This document shows, one piece after another, positions 43,996 to 54,181 of a DNA stretch of 64,000 nucleotides. Positions within the stretch are counted from its first letter, which is position 1; the number at the start of each line of letters is the position of its first letter. This DNA is from Deltaproteobacteria bacterium (GTDB taxonomy: Bacteria; Desulfobacterota; Desulfobacteria; Desulfobacterales; Desulfobacteraceae): positions 43,038-107,037 of the forward strand of contig JAQIBP010000088.1 in the NCBI GenBank assembly GCA_027858995.1, read 5' to 3'. The notes below the pieces were generated by a model. The model saw nothing but the letters and a program-made list of their open reading frames with translations. It made no database searches and was not told the origin of the DNA. The position numbers and the translations under genes are program-made.

Positions 43996-46344
43996 TTATA
44001 ACAGGGCATTTTCAAATACATAGGACATATCTTCTGCAAAAACAATTTCCATCTGTTTTTGAATGGATCTTGGAATCTCTTTAATATCCTTTTTATTATC
44101 TATTGAAACAATAACTTTTTCAATACCATTGGCATGGGCAGCAAGAAGTTTTTCTTTTAATCCGCCAACAGGAAGAACACGTCCGCGCAATGTAATCTCT
44201 CCTGTCATGGCTACTTTTCTTGAAACCTTTTTTCCTGTTAAAACAGAAACCACTGCTGTACACATGGAAATACCTGCCGAGGGACCATCTTTGGGTATGG
44301 CACCTTCTGGAACATGAATATGTATATCCCGTGTTTTATAAAAATCCTCTTTTATATTTAACTCTTTACTTCTGGATCTTACAAAACTCACTGCAGCCTG
44401 GGCAGACTCTTTCATTACATCTCCAAGTTTTCCTGTAACATGCACATTCCCCTTACCCGGCATGGTTACGGCTTCTATGGTAAGCAGTTCACCGCCGGCC
44501 TGGGTCCATGCAAGGCCTGTGACAATCCCTATTTTATCATCTTTTTCAAGAATACTATCCCTGTAGCTGGGTTGTCCAAGATATTTTGAAACCTGCGTAG
44601 TGGAAATTCTATGCAATTTCCTGTTCTCGGTTTGAACGATCTCTTTGGCTATCTTCCTCAATATAGAAGAGATTTCTCTCTCCAGATTTCTAACCCCGGC
44701 CTCTTTTGTATATTGTTTTATAATGGCATGAATGGCATTTTTTGAGAAAACTGCATCAGCTTTTGTAAGGCCATTCTCATTTAATTGTTTTGGTATTAAA
44801 AATCCTTTGGCAATTTTCTCTTTTTCATACTCTGTATATCCCGGGATCTGGATAACTTCCATCCTGTCTCTCAATGGTATGGGGATATCGTGCAGTGTAT
44901 TGGCTGTAGTGATAAAAAGGATCTGGGAGAGATCATAATCAACTTCAAGATAGTGATCATTAAAATTTTTATTTTGCTCAGGATCCAGTGCTTCAAGCAT
45001 GGCAGATGAAGGATCACCTCTGAAATCAGCTGTCATTTTATCAATTTCATCAAGGCAGAATACCGGGTTATTATATCCTGTCTTTTTCAAAGTCTGGATT
45101 ATTTTGCCGGGCATGGCTCCCACATAGGTTCTTCTGTGCCCTCTTATTTCTGCCTCATCCCTGACACCGCCAAGGGAAATTCTGGCAAAGGATCTCCCTG
45201 TGGCAGAAGCTACTGATTTTGCCAGAGATGTTTTGCCCACCCCGGGAGGACCAACCAGGCAGAGGATAGGTCCTTTAATTTTTTTTACGAGTATCTGCAC
45301 TGCAAGATATTCAAGAATCCTCTCCTTGGGTTTTTTCAGCCCATAGTGATCCTGCTCAAGAATTTGTTCAGCTTTTTTAAGATTATTTTTTGAGCGATTC
45401 TTCCTAAACCAGGGCAGAGAGATTAACCAGTCAATATAATTTCTAACAACAGTGGCTTCAGATGACATGGGAGGCATCATCTTTAATTTTTTAAACTCCC
45501 GTCTTACAACCTGGGCAGCTTCTTTGGACATCCTTTTTTTCTTAATACTGTTTTCAAGCTCCTGGAACTCAGCTGCACCGCCATCTTCACCCATCTCCTT
45601 TTTAATGGCACGCATCTGCTCATTCAAATAGTGTTTTTTCTGCAGCTTTTCCATCTGATCTTTTACTCTGCCCTTTATTTTCTGGGACATGATAAAGACT
45701 TCTGCTTCCTTTTGAATAAGCTTTAATAATAAAAAAAATCTCTCTTCAATATTGCCGCATTCAAGCAATTTTTGTTTGTCATATACTTTAAAAGGCATCT
45801 GGCTTGCTATGGTATCAGCAAACCTGGATTCATCGGCAGCAAGGGCGTTAAGATTTTTAAAAAAATTTTGCGGTATTGCTTTGGAGAGAGTTGCATACTG
45901 TTTAAATGCTTCAGTGAGTGTTCTAATGGCAGCTTCTCTGGCTTTTTCAGGCAGGGGAACTGCAGACAGATCAATGTAGTCAACGCCAAGATAACCATCC
46001 TCTTCAGACAATTTGATAATTTTGCCTCTCTGGCATCCTTCAAGCAGTGCCTTAACTGTTCCATCGGGCAATTTCAGAAGCTGAATAATCTTTGCTTCAG
46101 TGCCAACCTGAAAAATATCATTTATATCAGGTTTTAAAATTTCAGGATCTTTCTGGCTTGTTAAAAAAATCTTTTTGTCTGCCGCCATGGCATGGGACAA
46201 AGCCTTAATGGATTTATCCCTTCCCACAAACACAGATGTAGTAATGGATGGGAACAAGACCATATCTCTTAAAGGCACCAGAGGAAGATGTTTTTTCTCT
46301 TCTGGTAAACCACTCTGGTTAAAGAGCTTGGGAATGTTAATCAT
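43996..46344 (-). CDS. lon: Lon protease
   Basis: A 782-residue ATP-dependent protease: N-terminal substrate domain (about 20-210), coiled coil, AAA+ module with Walker A GPPGVGKTS (about 360) and sensor motifs, and the protease domain with the catalytic Ser in PKDGPSAGIS (about 680) and Lys in GLKEKLLAA. It degrades misfolded and regulatory proteins. Last gene of the tig-clpP-clpX-lon cluster on the minus strand; ends 34 bp from convergent rho. Confidence 0.97.
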   Translation of the reverse strand: MINIPKLFNQSGLPEEKKHLPLVPLRDMVLFPSITTSVFVGRDKSIKALSHAMAADKKIFLTSQKDPEILKPDINDIFQVGTEAKIIQLLKLPDGTVKALLEGCQRGKIIKLSEEDGYLGVDYIDLSAVPLPEKAREAAIRTLTEAFKQYATLSKAIPQNFFKNLNALAADESRFADTIASQMPFKVYDKQKLLECGNIEERFFLLLKLIQKEAEVFIMSQKIKGRVKDQMEKLQKKHYLNEQMRAIKKEMGEDGGAAEFQELENSIKKKRMSKEAAQVVRREFKKLKMMPPMSSEATVVRNYIDWLISLPWFRKNRSKNNLKKAEQILEQDHYGLKKPKERILEYLAVQILVKKIKGPILCLVGPPGVGKTSLAKSVASATGRSFARISLGGVRDEAEIRGHRRTYVGAMPGKIIQTLKKTGYNNPVFCLDEIDKMTADFRGDPSSAMLEALDPEQNKNFNDHYLEVDYDLSQILFITTANTLHDIPIPLRDRMEVIQIPGYTEYEKEKIAKGFLIPKQLNENGLTKADAVFSKNAIHAIIKQYTKEAGVRNLEREISSILRKIAKEIVQTENRKLHRISTTQVSKYLGQPSYRDSILEKDDKIGIVTGLAWTQAGGELLTIEAVTMPGKGNVHVTGKLGDVMKESAQAAVSFVRSRSKELNIKEDFYKTRDIHIHVPEGAIPKDGPSAGISMCTAVVSVLTGKKVSRKVAMTGEITLRGRVLPVGGLKEKLLAAHANGIEKVIVSIDNKKDIKEIPRSIQKQMEIVFAEDMSYVFENALL

Positions 46345-46365
46345 TAATTTTTAAACTCTCTTGTT

Positions 46366-47628
46366 TCAGGCTTGTTTTTTCTTGGGCTGCTCATAAAGCA
46401 GTATCGGATTTTCATTTTTCAGTACTACCTCTTCGCCCACAACACACTCCTGAACATTCTCTTTTGAAGGAATTTCAAACATTATATCCAGCATGGTTTC
46501 TTCCATAATAGCACGAAGACCCCTTGCCCCGGATTTTCTTTTTACTGCCTCTTTTGCCATGGCTTTGAGGGCTTCATCCGTAAACTGAAGTTTTACACCT
46601 TCAATTTTTAGCAATTCCCTATACTGTTTAACAAGAGCGTTCTTGGGTTCGGTTAGAATCTGCACCAATGATTGTTCATTAAGCTCACCTATGGATGTAA
46701 TAATAGGCAGACGGCCCAGGAACTCAGGAATAAGACCAAATTTAATAAGATCTTCCGGCTTAAGCTGCTCAAGCAAATCACCAATATTTCTCTCTTTTTT
46801 ATCAACAATCTTTGCACCAAACCCCATGGATTTTTTGGTAATTCTTCTTTCAATTACCTTTTCAAGCCCAGTAAATGTGCCACCGCAGATAAAAAGAATA
46901 TTAGAGGTATCAATCTTGACATAGTCCTGCTGGGGATGTTTTCGCCCCCCTTTTGGCGGAATACTTGCAACCGTACCTTCAATAATTTTTAAAAGTGCCT
47001 GCTGGACACCCTCTCCTGAAACATCCCGTGTGATAGAAGGGTTATCGCCGCGCTGGGATATTTTATCAATCTCATCAATATAAATTATTCCCTTTTGAGC
47101 TTTCTCAATATCATAATCAGCATTCTGAACAAGGGACAAAATGATATTTTCAACATCCTCACCAACATAACCTGCTTCAGTTAATGCTGTGGCATCTGCC
47201 AGGGCGAATGGCACATCAAGAAATCTTGCAAGGGTTTGGGCGAGAAGTGTTTTCCCGCATCCAGTAGGACCGATGATAAGGATATTACTCTTTTGAATTT
47301 CCACATCATCTTCTCTCTTTTCCAGAGTTGAAGTCAAACGCTTATAATGATTGTAAACAGCAACAGCAAGAACTTTTTTGGCGCGATCCTGCTCAATAAC
47401 ATAAGAATCCAGCAATTCTTTTATCTGCATGGGCTTTAAAAAATCTTTCAGCCCACTCTCTTCAGTCTGTTTTTCCTTCTCTTCATCTTCAACAATTTCA
47501 CCGCACAATTTTATGCATTCATTACAGATATAAACACTGGGACCTGCTATGAGTTTTTTAACCTCTTTTTGGTTTTTACCGCAAAAGGAACAGAAAAAAG
47601 GCTCTTTGGTTTCATCTTTACTGGTCAT
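46366..47628 (-). CDS. clpX: ClpX unfoldase
   Basis: A 420-residue AAA+ protein that feeds substrates to ClpP. It has an N-terminal zinc finger (CSFCGK and CNEC, residues 12-39), Walker A GPTGCGKT (about 120), the pore loop GYVGED, Walker [11 protein letters not shown], and a sensor-2 GARGLRAI region. It follows clpP by 7 bp. Confidence 0.97.
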   Translation of the reverse strand: MTSKDETKEPFFCSFCGKNQKEVKKLIAGPSVYICNECIKLCGEIVEDEEKEKQTEESGLKDFLKPMQIKELLDSYVIEQDRAKKVLAVAVYNHYKRLTSTLEKREDDVEIQKSNILIIGPTGCGKTLLAQTLARFLDVPFALADATALTEAGYVGEDVENIILSLVQNADYDIEKAQKGIIYIDEIDKISQRGDNPSITRDVSGEGVQQALLKIIEGTVASIPPKGGRKHPQQDYVKIDTSNILFICGGTFTGLEKVIERRITKKSMGFGAKIVDKKERNIGDLLEQLKPEDLIKFGLIPEFLGRLPIITSIGELNEQSLVQILTEPKNALVKQYRELLKIEGVKLQFTDEALKAMAKEAVKRKSGARGLRAIMEETMLDIMFEIPSKENVQECVVGEEVVLKNENPILLYEQPKKKQA

Positions 47629-47635
47629 ACTTAAA

Positions 47636-48256
47636 TTACTCCTTTAAAGAATCATCTATTTCTTCTTCCAACTGACTTCTATTGACAACAACCTTGTCCA
47701 CAATACCATACTCTAAAGATTCCTCGGCTGACATAAAATAATCTCGATCAGTATCCTTAGATATTTTTTTAATATCCTGACCTGTATGGAAAGATAAAAT
47801 TTCATTTAAAGTATCTTTCATTCTTAAAATCTCATTTGCCTGGATTTGAATATCAGTGGCTTGCCCCTGGGCACCTCCAAGCGGTTGGTGAATCAATATC
47901 CTGGAATTAGGCAGAGTAAATCTTTTACCCTTTGCACCTGCTGTGAGTAAAAGAGCTCCCATGCTTGCTGCCTGACCAATACACACTGTTGCAACATCAG
48001 GTTTTATGTACTGCATGGTATCATAAATAGCAAGACCTGCTGTAACAACTCCTCCAGGAGAATTAATATAAAAGCTTATATCTTTTTCAGGATCTTCTGA
48101 TTCCAGAAACAGGAGCTGGGCAACAATGACATTGGCAACCTCATTATCAATGGCAGATCCAATAAAAATAATTCTATCTTTTAAAAGGCGTGAATAGATA
48201 TCATAGGCACGCTCCCCTCTGTTGCTTTGTTCAACAACCATTGGAATTAGTGGCAC
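47636..48256 (-). CDS. clpP: ClpP protease subunit
   Basis: A 206-residue serine protease of the ClpXP machine. The catalytic triad is visible as Ser in [11 protein letters not shown] (about 98), His in ILIHQPLGG (about 123) and Asp in DRDYFMS (about 172). N-terminal [20 protein letters not shown] (20 residues) is typical. It lies between tig and clpX. Confidence 0.97.
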   Translation of the reverse strand: MPLIPMVVEQSNRGERAYDIYSRLLKDRIIFIGSAIDNEVANVIVAQLLFLESEDPEKDISFYINSPGGVVTAGLAIYDTMQYIKPDVATVCIGQAASMGALLLTAGAKGKRFTLPNSRILIHQPLGGAQGQATDIQIQANEILRMKDTLNEILSFHTGQDIKKISKDTDRDYFMSAEESLEYGIVDKVVVNRSQLEEEIDDSLKE

Positions 48257-48289
48257 GGTTTTAACTCCTTATATTCTAATTTACTTAAA

Positions 48290-49666
48290 CTACTCTTCTT
48301 TTGCATCTGTATCATTTTTATCAGCAGTATCTGTGGTATCATCAGTGTCGTCAGCATTATCTTTAACAGCATCTGGTTCAACTTCAGTAATACTGCCTTT
48401 CTCTATTATAATGTCTACTGCTTTTTTTTCAAGCTGTGTATGTTTATAAAAGTCAAGCTGCTTGGGATCCATATTGAAATAATTTTTTACTGAATCAACA
48501 GGTGCATTCATTCCCATTGCCATCTCTTCAAAACTTTTTTCCAACTCTTCATCAGTAAGTTCAAGCTTTTCCTGGGAAATAACCTTATCAAGGATCAAAT
48601 GCCTTCTGGCCTGTTTTTCTGCTACATCACGGTATTGTGTTTTAAGCATATCCTTGCTCAATCCTGCCTCTTCCAGGCTGGTATTATTTGCAGTAAAAGA
48701 TTGTTCTGCTTCTGCTATTATACCATTGAGTTCTCCTTCGATCATCGCTTCAGGCACTTCAAACTCATATTTTTCTAAAAGATTTTTAAAAACCTGTTCA
48801 GAAAGTTCATGCTGTATTCTCCTGGTATATCCCTTTTCTAAATTTTCACGAATGGAAGTCCTGACATCATCCAGAGTTTCAAATTTTCCCAGGTCTTTTA
48901 CAAGATCATCATTGATCTCCGGCAGAACTTCCTCCTGAATTTCTTTTAATGTTACTTTATAAATAATGGTTTTGCCTTTTAAATTTTCATCATGGAAATC
49001 GTCAGAGTAAGGCACTTCAATTTCAATATCCTGAACCGGAGTTACACCTGACAGTTTTTCTGAAAACTCTTTTGGCATGGCATCCTGCCCTATTCCCATA
49101 ACATAGTTTTCAATTTTCGGTGTTGGATCAAAGGGTTTATCATTTAAAAAACCCTGATAATCAATCAAAACAAAATCACCATCTTTAACTGGACGCTCTT
49201 CAGTCACAGTCTCTTTTTTTGCCATTGTTTTCTGGATCATATGGATCTGACTCTCTATCTCACCATCTGATATTTCATACTTTGTCTTCTCTAAAGCAAT
49301 ACCTTCAAATTCAATATCATCAAGTTCTGGTTTAATTTCCACTGTTATATCAAAAATATATGCATTTTCAGGATCTAACTCCGGAGGGTCCATTTGAGGA
49401 CCACCAACAATATTTAAGTCATGTTCTTTAATGGCCTCAATAAAGGCTTGCTGAATCAACCGGGGTGCAACATCAGCATGAACATCTTTTGAAAACCTGT
49501 TTTCCAATACCTTACGGGGAATTTTGCCCTTTCTGAACCCTTTTACATCTGCCTTTTTTTTCAATTCATTATAGGCAACATTCAACTCTTTGGTAATATC
49601 TTCTTTTGGGATTTCAAAAGAGAGTACTTTTTTCACACTGCTTTTATCTTCAATTTTTACTGGCAT
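48290..49666 (-). CDS. tig: Trigger factor
   Basis: A 458-residue ribosome-bound chaperone. It has an N-terminal ribosome-binding domain with FRKGKIPRKVLENRF, a central FKBP-type domain (about 155-245) and a helical C-terminal chaperone domain, then a short Asp-rich tail. I start at ATG 49666 (MPVKIEDKSS); the longer frame from 49717 adds 17 basic residues without family support. First gene of tig-clpP-clpX-lon. Confidence 0.95.
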   Translation of the reverse strand: MPVKIEDKSSVKKVLSFEIPKEDITKELNVAYNELKKKADVKGFRKGKIPRKVLENRFSKDVHADVAPRLIQQAFIEAIKEHDLNIVGGPQMDPPELDPENAYIFDITVEIKPELDDIEFEGIALEKTKYEISDGEIESQIHMIQKTMAKKETVTEERPVKDGDFVLIDYQGFLNDKPFDPTPKIENYVMGIGQDAMPKEFSEKLSGVTPVQDIEIEVPYSDDFHDENLKGKTIIYKVTLKEIQEEVLPEINDDLVKDLGKFETLDDVRTSIRENLEKGYTRRIQHELSEQVFKNLLEKYEFEVPEAMIEGELNGIIAEAEQSFTANNTSLEEAGLSKDMLKTQYRDVAEKQARRHLILDKVISQEKLELTDEELEKSFEEMAMGMNAPVDSVKNYFNMDPKQLDFYKHTQLEKKAVDIIIEKGSITEVEPDAVKDNADDTDDTTDTADKNDTDAKEE

Positions 49667-49774
49667 ATCTTTTTTATCCTGTATCCGTTTTGAGGCCAAT
49701 TTCTTCCTGGGTCTCAATTTATTAAACTTGAATCAGCATTGAACACTGCTTCAAAAAATTAAAAATATGTAATA

Positions 49775-49805
49775 TTTAAATTATATATTACATATTAAGC
49801 ACCTT
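49775..49805. other. AT-rich palindrome in the tig leader
   Basis: ATATGTAATAT and ATATTACATAT form a perfect 11-bp stem with a 9-nt loop, between the tig promoter and its start. It could be an operator or an mRNA hairpin. Confidence 0.4.
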
Positions 49806-49819
49806 ACACAAAGTTTATT

Positions 49820-49848
49820 AAGATAACTATTATATATAAGGGTGTCAA
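49820..49848 (-). promoter_or_regulatory. Candidate promoter of tig-clpPX-lon
   Basis: TTGACA and TATCTT on the minus strand with 17-nt spacing, about 155 nt before the tig start. The -35 is perfect and the -10 moderate. Confidence 0.5.
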
Positions 49849-49924
49849 GAAAATTGGAAAAAGAAAATCTTGATTTTATTTTTTTATAATGATAACTTGT
49901 CTAATTGTGTTCAACACTGAATAA

Positions 49925-50001
<77 letters not shown>

Positions 50002-50453
50002 TGTTCTATAATCCTCCCTGTTTTCTGGTTGTAGCTTTTAGTTGCGTGCCTCTATTTTTTAATGTAGATTTTCCTGTAAGAATTTAACATTGTATGCTCT
50101 GATGGAATTCAAGACCATATCCTTGCCAAATGGCACGATATCCAGTCTTCATATTCCGGGACGAGTAGAAAAGACAATCCATGAACACAGAGCAGGCAAT
50201 GACAAACCATCTTGAAAATGCTCTCCGTGAAATCATCTCGCACATGAACGTGCAACAGTGATTAAAATAGCAACCAGGAGATTATATGAAACAAAAAAAT
50301 ATTAAAAACGGATTGATTCAATTAACTAATGGTTTAATTCAATTTAAAACAGGTGCAGAACATCTCAACCTGTGTTAACATCCATTGGAAAAAGCAGGTG
50401 TGTTGCCTGCCATGCAATACCCTAAAGGGCCGAAACTAACTTAAAGGAGTCAA
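50002..50453. other. Intergenic region upstream of argC
   Basis: A 450-bp stretch with no recognised gene. It holds a 30-codon frame (50286-50378) listed separately, a short unrecognised frame at 50102-50215, and a GCAGG/CCTGC hairpin near 50394-50410. The composition is less AT-rich around 50100-50270, hinting at eroded coding DNA. Confidence 0.4.
50286..50378 (+). CDS. Possible 30-residue peptide before argC
   Basis: ATG 50286 follows AGGAG by 7 nt and opens a 30-codon frame beginning MKQKNIKNGLIQLTNGLIQF, with a repeated NGLIQ unit. No Arg run is present, so it is not an obvious arginine leader peptide. The good ribosome site is the main support. Confidence 0.3.
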   Translation: MKQKNIKNGLIQLTNGLIQFKTGAEHLNLC

Positions 50454-51401
50454 ATGAAATATAAAATTTTTGTGGACGGACAGTTTGGAACAACCGGCTT
50501 AAAAATAGATGAAATGTTAAGCAAAAGGGATGAACTTGAGATTTTAAAAATAGCAGAAAAAGGGAAGAAAAACCCTGAGATCAAACAGAAGTTACTTAAT
50601 CAGGCCGATATGGTATTCCTTTGTCTGCCTGATGCTGCTTCTAAGGAAACAATGCAGTATATCACCAATAACAGAACAAAAGTTATCGATGCAAGCACAG
50701 CACATCGGACAAACAGGAAGTGGACTTACGGTATACCGGAATTAAATTTGCTTCAGAGAGAAAAGATAAAAAACAGCACTAGAGTTTGTGTGCCAGGTTG
50801 TCATGCAACAGGTTTTATAATGGCTCTTAACCCTTTGATGGAAAACAATATTGTTTCAAAACAGCAGAAATTGATCTGTCACTCTATCACCGGATACAGT
50901 GGCGGAGGAAGAGGAATGATAGATGTTTATGAAGATCCTGAAAATTTTGACAAAGTAAATTCCCAAAGGCCCTATGCCTTAAATCTTGACCACAAGCACC
51001 TGCCTGAAATGCAGTATGTTTTAGGGTTGGAGACACCACCGCTTTTTACACCAAGCGTTGGAAATTTTAAACAGGGCATGCTGGTGATGTCCTATCTAAT
51101 TAAAGATCAATTGGCTTCACAGATGTCCGGGCAGAAGATTGTGGCGCTGTATACCAAATATTATGAAAACAATCGATTCGTCAAAATCATTGAGAAAACT
51201 GCTGAATACCTTGATGGTGGCTTGTTGGATGCAAAATCGTGTAATAACACAAATAGAATTGAAATATCAGTGTATGAAAATACCGACTATATAGTGATAA
51301 TTTCCTGCTTGGACAACCTTGGAAAGGGTGCTTCGGGCGCAGCGGTTCAGAATATGAACATCATGCTGGGACTGGATGAAAACCTGGGATTGAAGATATA
51401 A
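50454..51401 (+). CDS. argC: N-acetyl-gamma-glutamyl-phosphate reductase, type 2
   Basis: A 315-residue NADP-dependent reductase of arginine synthesis. It is the short, type 2 form, with the catalytic Cys in PGCHATGF (about 115), a GQFGTTGLKI cofactor loop near the start and a GGGRGMID segment. AAAGGAG precedes the ATG. It is separate from other arg genes; the next gene, convergent on the minus strand, is an M20 deacylase that could act on acetylated intermediates, but that is only proximity. Confidence 0.88.
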   Translation: MKYKIFVDGQFGTTGLKIDEMLSKRDELEILKIAEKGKKNPEIKQKLLNQADMVFLCLPDAASKETMQYITNNRTKVIDASTAHRTNRKWTYGIPELNLLQREKIKNSTRVCVPGCHATGFIMALNPLMENNIVSKQQKLICHSITGYSGGGRGMIDVYEDPENFDKVNSQRPYALNLDHKHLPEMQYVLGLETPPLFTPSVGNFKQGMLVMSYLIKDQLASQMSGQKIVALYTKYYENNRFVKIIEKTAEYLDGGLLDAKSCNNTNRIEISVYENTDYIVIISCLDNLGKGASGAAVQNMNIMLGLDENLGLKI

Positions 51402-51428
51402 GATATCAGCAGCATCCTATTGAATTTT

Positions 51429-52595
51429 TCATTCAAGCAGATCCAAAGCAAATTGGACAAATGTTTCCACACCCAGCAATAACAGTGGTTCGTCAAAATT
51501 AAATTTGGGATTGTGCAGGGGGGCACACTTCTCAAACCCTGTGCCAAGAAAAAAAAAGCACCCTTTTGTTTTCTCAAGAACAAAAGCCATATCTTCAGCT
51601 CCCATAGTGGATTCAGGTTCCCTGACCTGGTCTTCGGAGACGACTTTAGCCATACTTTTTTTCATAAGTTCAATCATGCCGCAGTCATTCTCAAGCGGGG
51701 GATATCTATGAAAGAATTCAAATTTATAGGCAGCGCCCATGGAATCACATACACCCTTGATAATCTGTTCCAGTATATTTGGATAATCCTCATCAATTTT
51801 TTTGCTGAAGGTTCGAGTTGTGCCTGTCAACACTGCTTTTTGCGGTATTATATTAGGTGCGCTCCCGGCATGAAAAGACCCAATGGTGATAACAGAAGGG
51901 GTCAAAGGATTGAGTTTCCGGCTCACTACCCGCTGGAGGGCATTGACTACCTGTCCGGCCGTATCCAGGGCATCCACACAATTATGAGGCATTGCCCCAT
52001 GACCACCTTTGCCTATGATTTCAATTTTAAAAAAACTGGCAGCCGACATAATAACACCAGGTTTCACCCCTAAGGTGCCGGCTGGAAGACCTGGCCACAC
52101 ATGACATGCCACTGAATAATCCACATGGGGATTTTCTAAAATTCCTGCCTCAATCATTGGTTTTGCTCCGCCAGGCCCTTCTTCGGCCGGCTGGAACATA
52201 AATTTGATATTGCCTGAAAAGTGGTCCTTTAACCGGGAGAGTATGCCGGCTGTGACCAGTACCATGGCCATGTGTCCATCGTGGCCGCAGGCATGCATCA
52301 TATTATCCTGGGTGGAAGCAAAGGCAAGCCCGGTCTCTTCATGGATGGGCAGAGCATCCATATCAGCTCTTATAAGCAATGTTTTCCCGGGCCTTCCGGT
52401 TTTTAAAAGCCCAACTACACCTGTTTTAGCCATACCCGTACTCACTTCAAGTTCTGGTATGTTATTTAGATAATCTGCCACAAACCTGGTTGTTTTATGT
52501 TCTGAAAACCCTTTTTCCGGAATTTTATGAAGGGCTTGCCGGATGGCGGTTATATTGGCTTTTTCTTCATCAATTATTGTCTTGATATCTATCAT
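51429..52595 (-). CDS. M20-family amidohydrolase
   Basis: A 388-residue zinc hydrolase of the M20D/AmhX-IAA-amino-acid hydrolase type. It has metal ligands in HACGHDGHMAM (about 95-105), the catalytic Glu pair in PAEEGPGGAKPMI (about 130-142), a dimerisation lid domain in the middle and a final metal His near the C-terminus (APLHNPKF). ATG 52595 has TTGGAG 7 nt upstream; the longer frame from 52631 is rejected. It probably cleaves N-acyl amino acids. Confidence 0.85.
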   Translation of the reverse strand: MIDIKTIIDEEKANITAIRQALHKIPEKGFSEHKTTRFVADYLNNIPELEVSTGMAKTGVVGLLKTGRPGKTLLIRADMDALPIHEETGLAFASTQDNMMHACGHDGHMAMVLVTAGILSRLKDHFSGNIKFMFQPAEEGPGGAKPMIEAGILENPHVDYSVACHVWPGLPAGTLGVKPGVIMSAASFFKIEIIGKGGHGAMPHNCVDALDTAGQVVNALQRVVSRKLNPLTPSVITIGSFHAGSAPNIIPQKAVLTGTTRTFSKKIDEDYPNILEQIIKGVCDSMGAAYKFEFFHRYPPLENDCGMIELMKKSMAKVVSEDQVREPESTMGAEDMAFVLEKTKGCFFFLGTGFEKCAPLHNPKFNFDEPLLLLGVETFVQFALDLLE

Positions 52596-52697
52596 AACAG
52601 AAACTCCAAAAATTATTTTTTGCTCAGACATCTACTTATCAGACAAGTTAAAAGCTAAACTCTCGTTTTTTACCTGTCAAGAATTATTTATACTCTT

Positions 52698-53249
52698 TTA
52701 ATGCTTTTTATCAACAGCCACCCTGTTTAAATCTATTTCCCATAACTCCTCGGTGAGTTCCTGCCCCCAAATCTGGTGAGTTTTATTTTCCATGACATGA
52801 AAACCAAAGAGTTCATATAGCTGGCGGGCAGCATATAGATTACTTATTGTCCACAGAATAATCTTCTGGTAATTATTGCGTTTACAAAATGCAATGGCCT
52901 CATGAAGTAATTTTTTACCAAGACCTCTCCCTCTTGCTTGTGGTTCTACTAAAAACCATCGCAGTTGGGCCACTGCATCTTCTTTCTTTACAATTGCAAT
53001 AGAACCCAAAGGCGTTGTTCCCTCTTCAACAACCCACAAGTTTTCCTTTTGAGAGTCATACTGCATTATAAACTGTGATAAACCTGAGGCCACATAGGCA
53101 TCAAACGTTACATCAAATCCATAGGTCTGTGAATAAAACATGGCATGCCTATATGTAATATATCCAATATCACCAGGGCGGTGAGACCTAAGTGTAAACA
53201 TTTTTGAATGCGGTTTCTCTTCTGTAAAAATTTGTTTTATTGTCTCCAT
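52698..53249 (-). CDS. GNAT N-acetyltransferase
   Basis: A 183-residue acetyl-CoA-dependent acetyltransferase with the V-x-x-x-x-RGRGLGKKLL pyrophosphate loop (about 100-116) and the typical YELFGFHVMENK end. The N-terminal FTLRSHRPGDIGYITYRHAM is seen in MarR-GNAT and related single-domain proteins. The acceptor is unknown. Confidence 0.85.
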   Translation of the reverse strand: METIKQIFTEEKPHSKMFTLRSHRPGDIGYITYRHAMFYSQTYGFDVTFDAYVASGLSQFIMQYDSQKENLWVVEEGTTPLGSIAIVKKEDAVAQLRWFLVEPQARGRGLGKKLLHEAIAFCKRNNYQKIILWTISNLYAARQLYELFGFHVMENKTHQIWGQELTEELWEIDLNRVAVDKKH

Positions 53250-53340
53250 ATCAACTACATGATGTTAATTTAAAAATCAAAGAGTAAAAAAAACTACCGC
53301 CATAGGTTGGAAGACAGGTGTAATTAAGAACTTTATGTAT

Positions 53341-53730
53341 TTAATTTTTTAAAATCTTAATCTTTACGATTTCACCTTTTTTATTAATATATGCCACTCC
53401 ATTTGCAAGAGTTCGCCCGGACTTGGAGCCAAGAATTTTGATTTTTTCTTCATAAAGGGTAATAGATGAAAGTTTTTCTTGTCTTGAATTTGATTCTGAT
53501 TTTAAAGCATTAGTGTTATCTGTTGTATTTTTTTTTGAGACATTGGTTTTATCTATTGATTGCTCTTTTGGTGCCAGTTTTTCAACAGCATCATAACGTG
53601 CCTTATTCCTGCTGGCAATCAGTCGCCCGACACCTGAAAAATCATTTTCCCCATTCTCATCCTGACAAGAAGAAAAAATCAAAAAAACAAATCCTAATAA
53701 CAGATATACAAAACAATTTTTTACTCTCAT
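53341..53730 (-). CDS. Putative lipoprotein
   Basis: A 129-residue protein with a lipoprotein signal peptide (hydrophobic 8-18, lipobox FSSC at about 19-22), a Ser/Asn/Lys-rich linker, and a C-terminal segment GRTLANGVAYINKKGEIVKI that could be a small beta domain. No family recognised. It would be membrane-anchored on the periplasmic side. Confidence 0.6.
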   Translation of the reverse strand: MRVKNCFVYLLLGFVFLIFSSCQDENGENDFSGVGRLIASRNKARYDAVEKLAPKEQSIDKTNVSKKNTTDNTNALKSESNSRQEKLSSITLYEEKIKILGSKSGRTLANGVAYINKKGEIVKIKILKN

Positions 53731-53852
53731 TATATTAACCTTGATTTACTGTATTTCTTTGATAATATCACCAAAACCGCCTTAAATCAATAATCGTGCA
53801 GTGTAAAACTTTATTATTAAGACAAATTCATCTGATTCCATAAAAATTGGAC

Positions 53853-53881
53853 TTGAAAAAAATATAAAAAATCACTATATA
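53853..53881 (+). promoter_or_regulatory. Candidate promoter of the SRP RNA
   Basis: TTGAAA and TATATA with 18-nt spacing lie about 40 nt upstream of the SRP RNA core helix. Confidence 0.5.
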
Positions 53882-53914
53882 TACTTCTTCCGGCTGTGCA
53901 GGCCGGGTATGGAA

Positions 53915-54018
53915 TATTCTGATCGGTCGCCTAGTAACAGAAGGCCATGAACCTCGTCAGGTCCGGAAGGAAGCAGCGATAAGTGATCTCTTCTGTGTCC
54001 AGGATCGATCCCGATTAT
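53915..54018 (+). ncRNA. ffs: Signal recognition particle RNA, small bacterial type
   Basis: The invariant apical loop GTCAGGTCCGGAAGGAAGCA (53956-53975) with AGCGATAAG binds Ffh. The flanks pair: ATCGG-TCG-CCT (53922 onward) with AGG-CGA-CCGAT (to 54015), and ACAGAAG with CTTCTGT. The ends are set by the helix, with an uncertainty of a few bases. Runs of T follow near 54022. It targets membrane and secreted proteins co-translationally. Confidence 0.92.
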
Positions 54019-54181
54019 GCAATTTTCCCCTCACCCTTCTGCCAGCCGGATTTTTCTTTTTCTCAAGTATTTTATATCTTGACATGCTTTTAAACAGACT
54101 TATTTTTCTCCCAATCATTTAATTTAGATATTTATTGAAGGTACGTTTAATTAAACGAAATTTTAAAGCAGGAAAAATAAA

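Noticed and set aside
54079-54107. Heat-shock or sigma-70 promoter before grpE
   Set aside because: TTGACA is present at 54079, but neither a -10 at the right spacing nor a CCCCAT box or CIRCE repeat was found.
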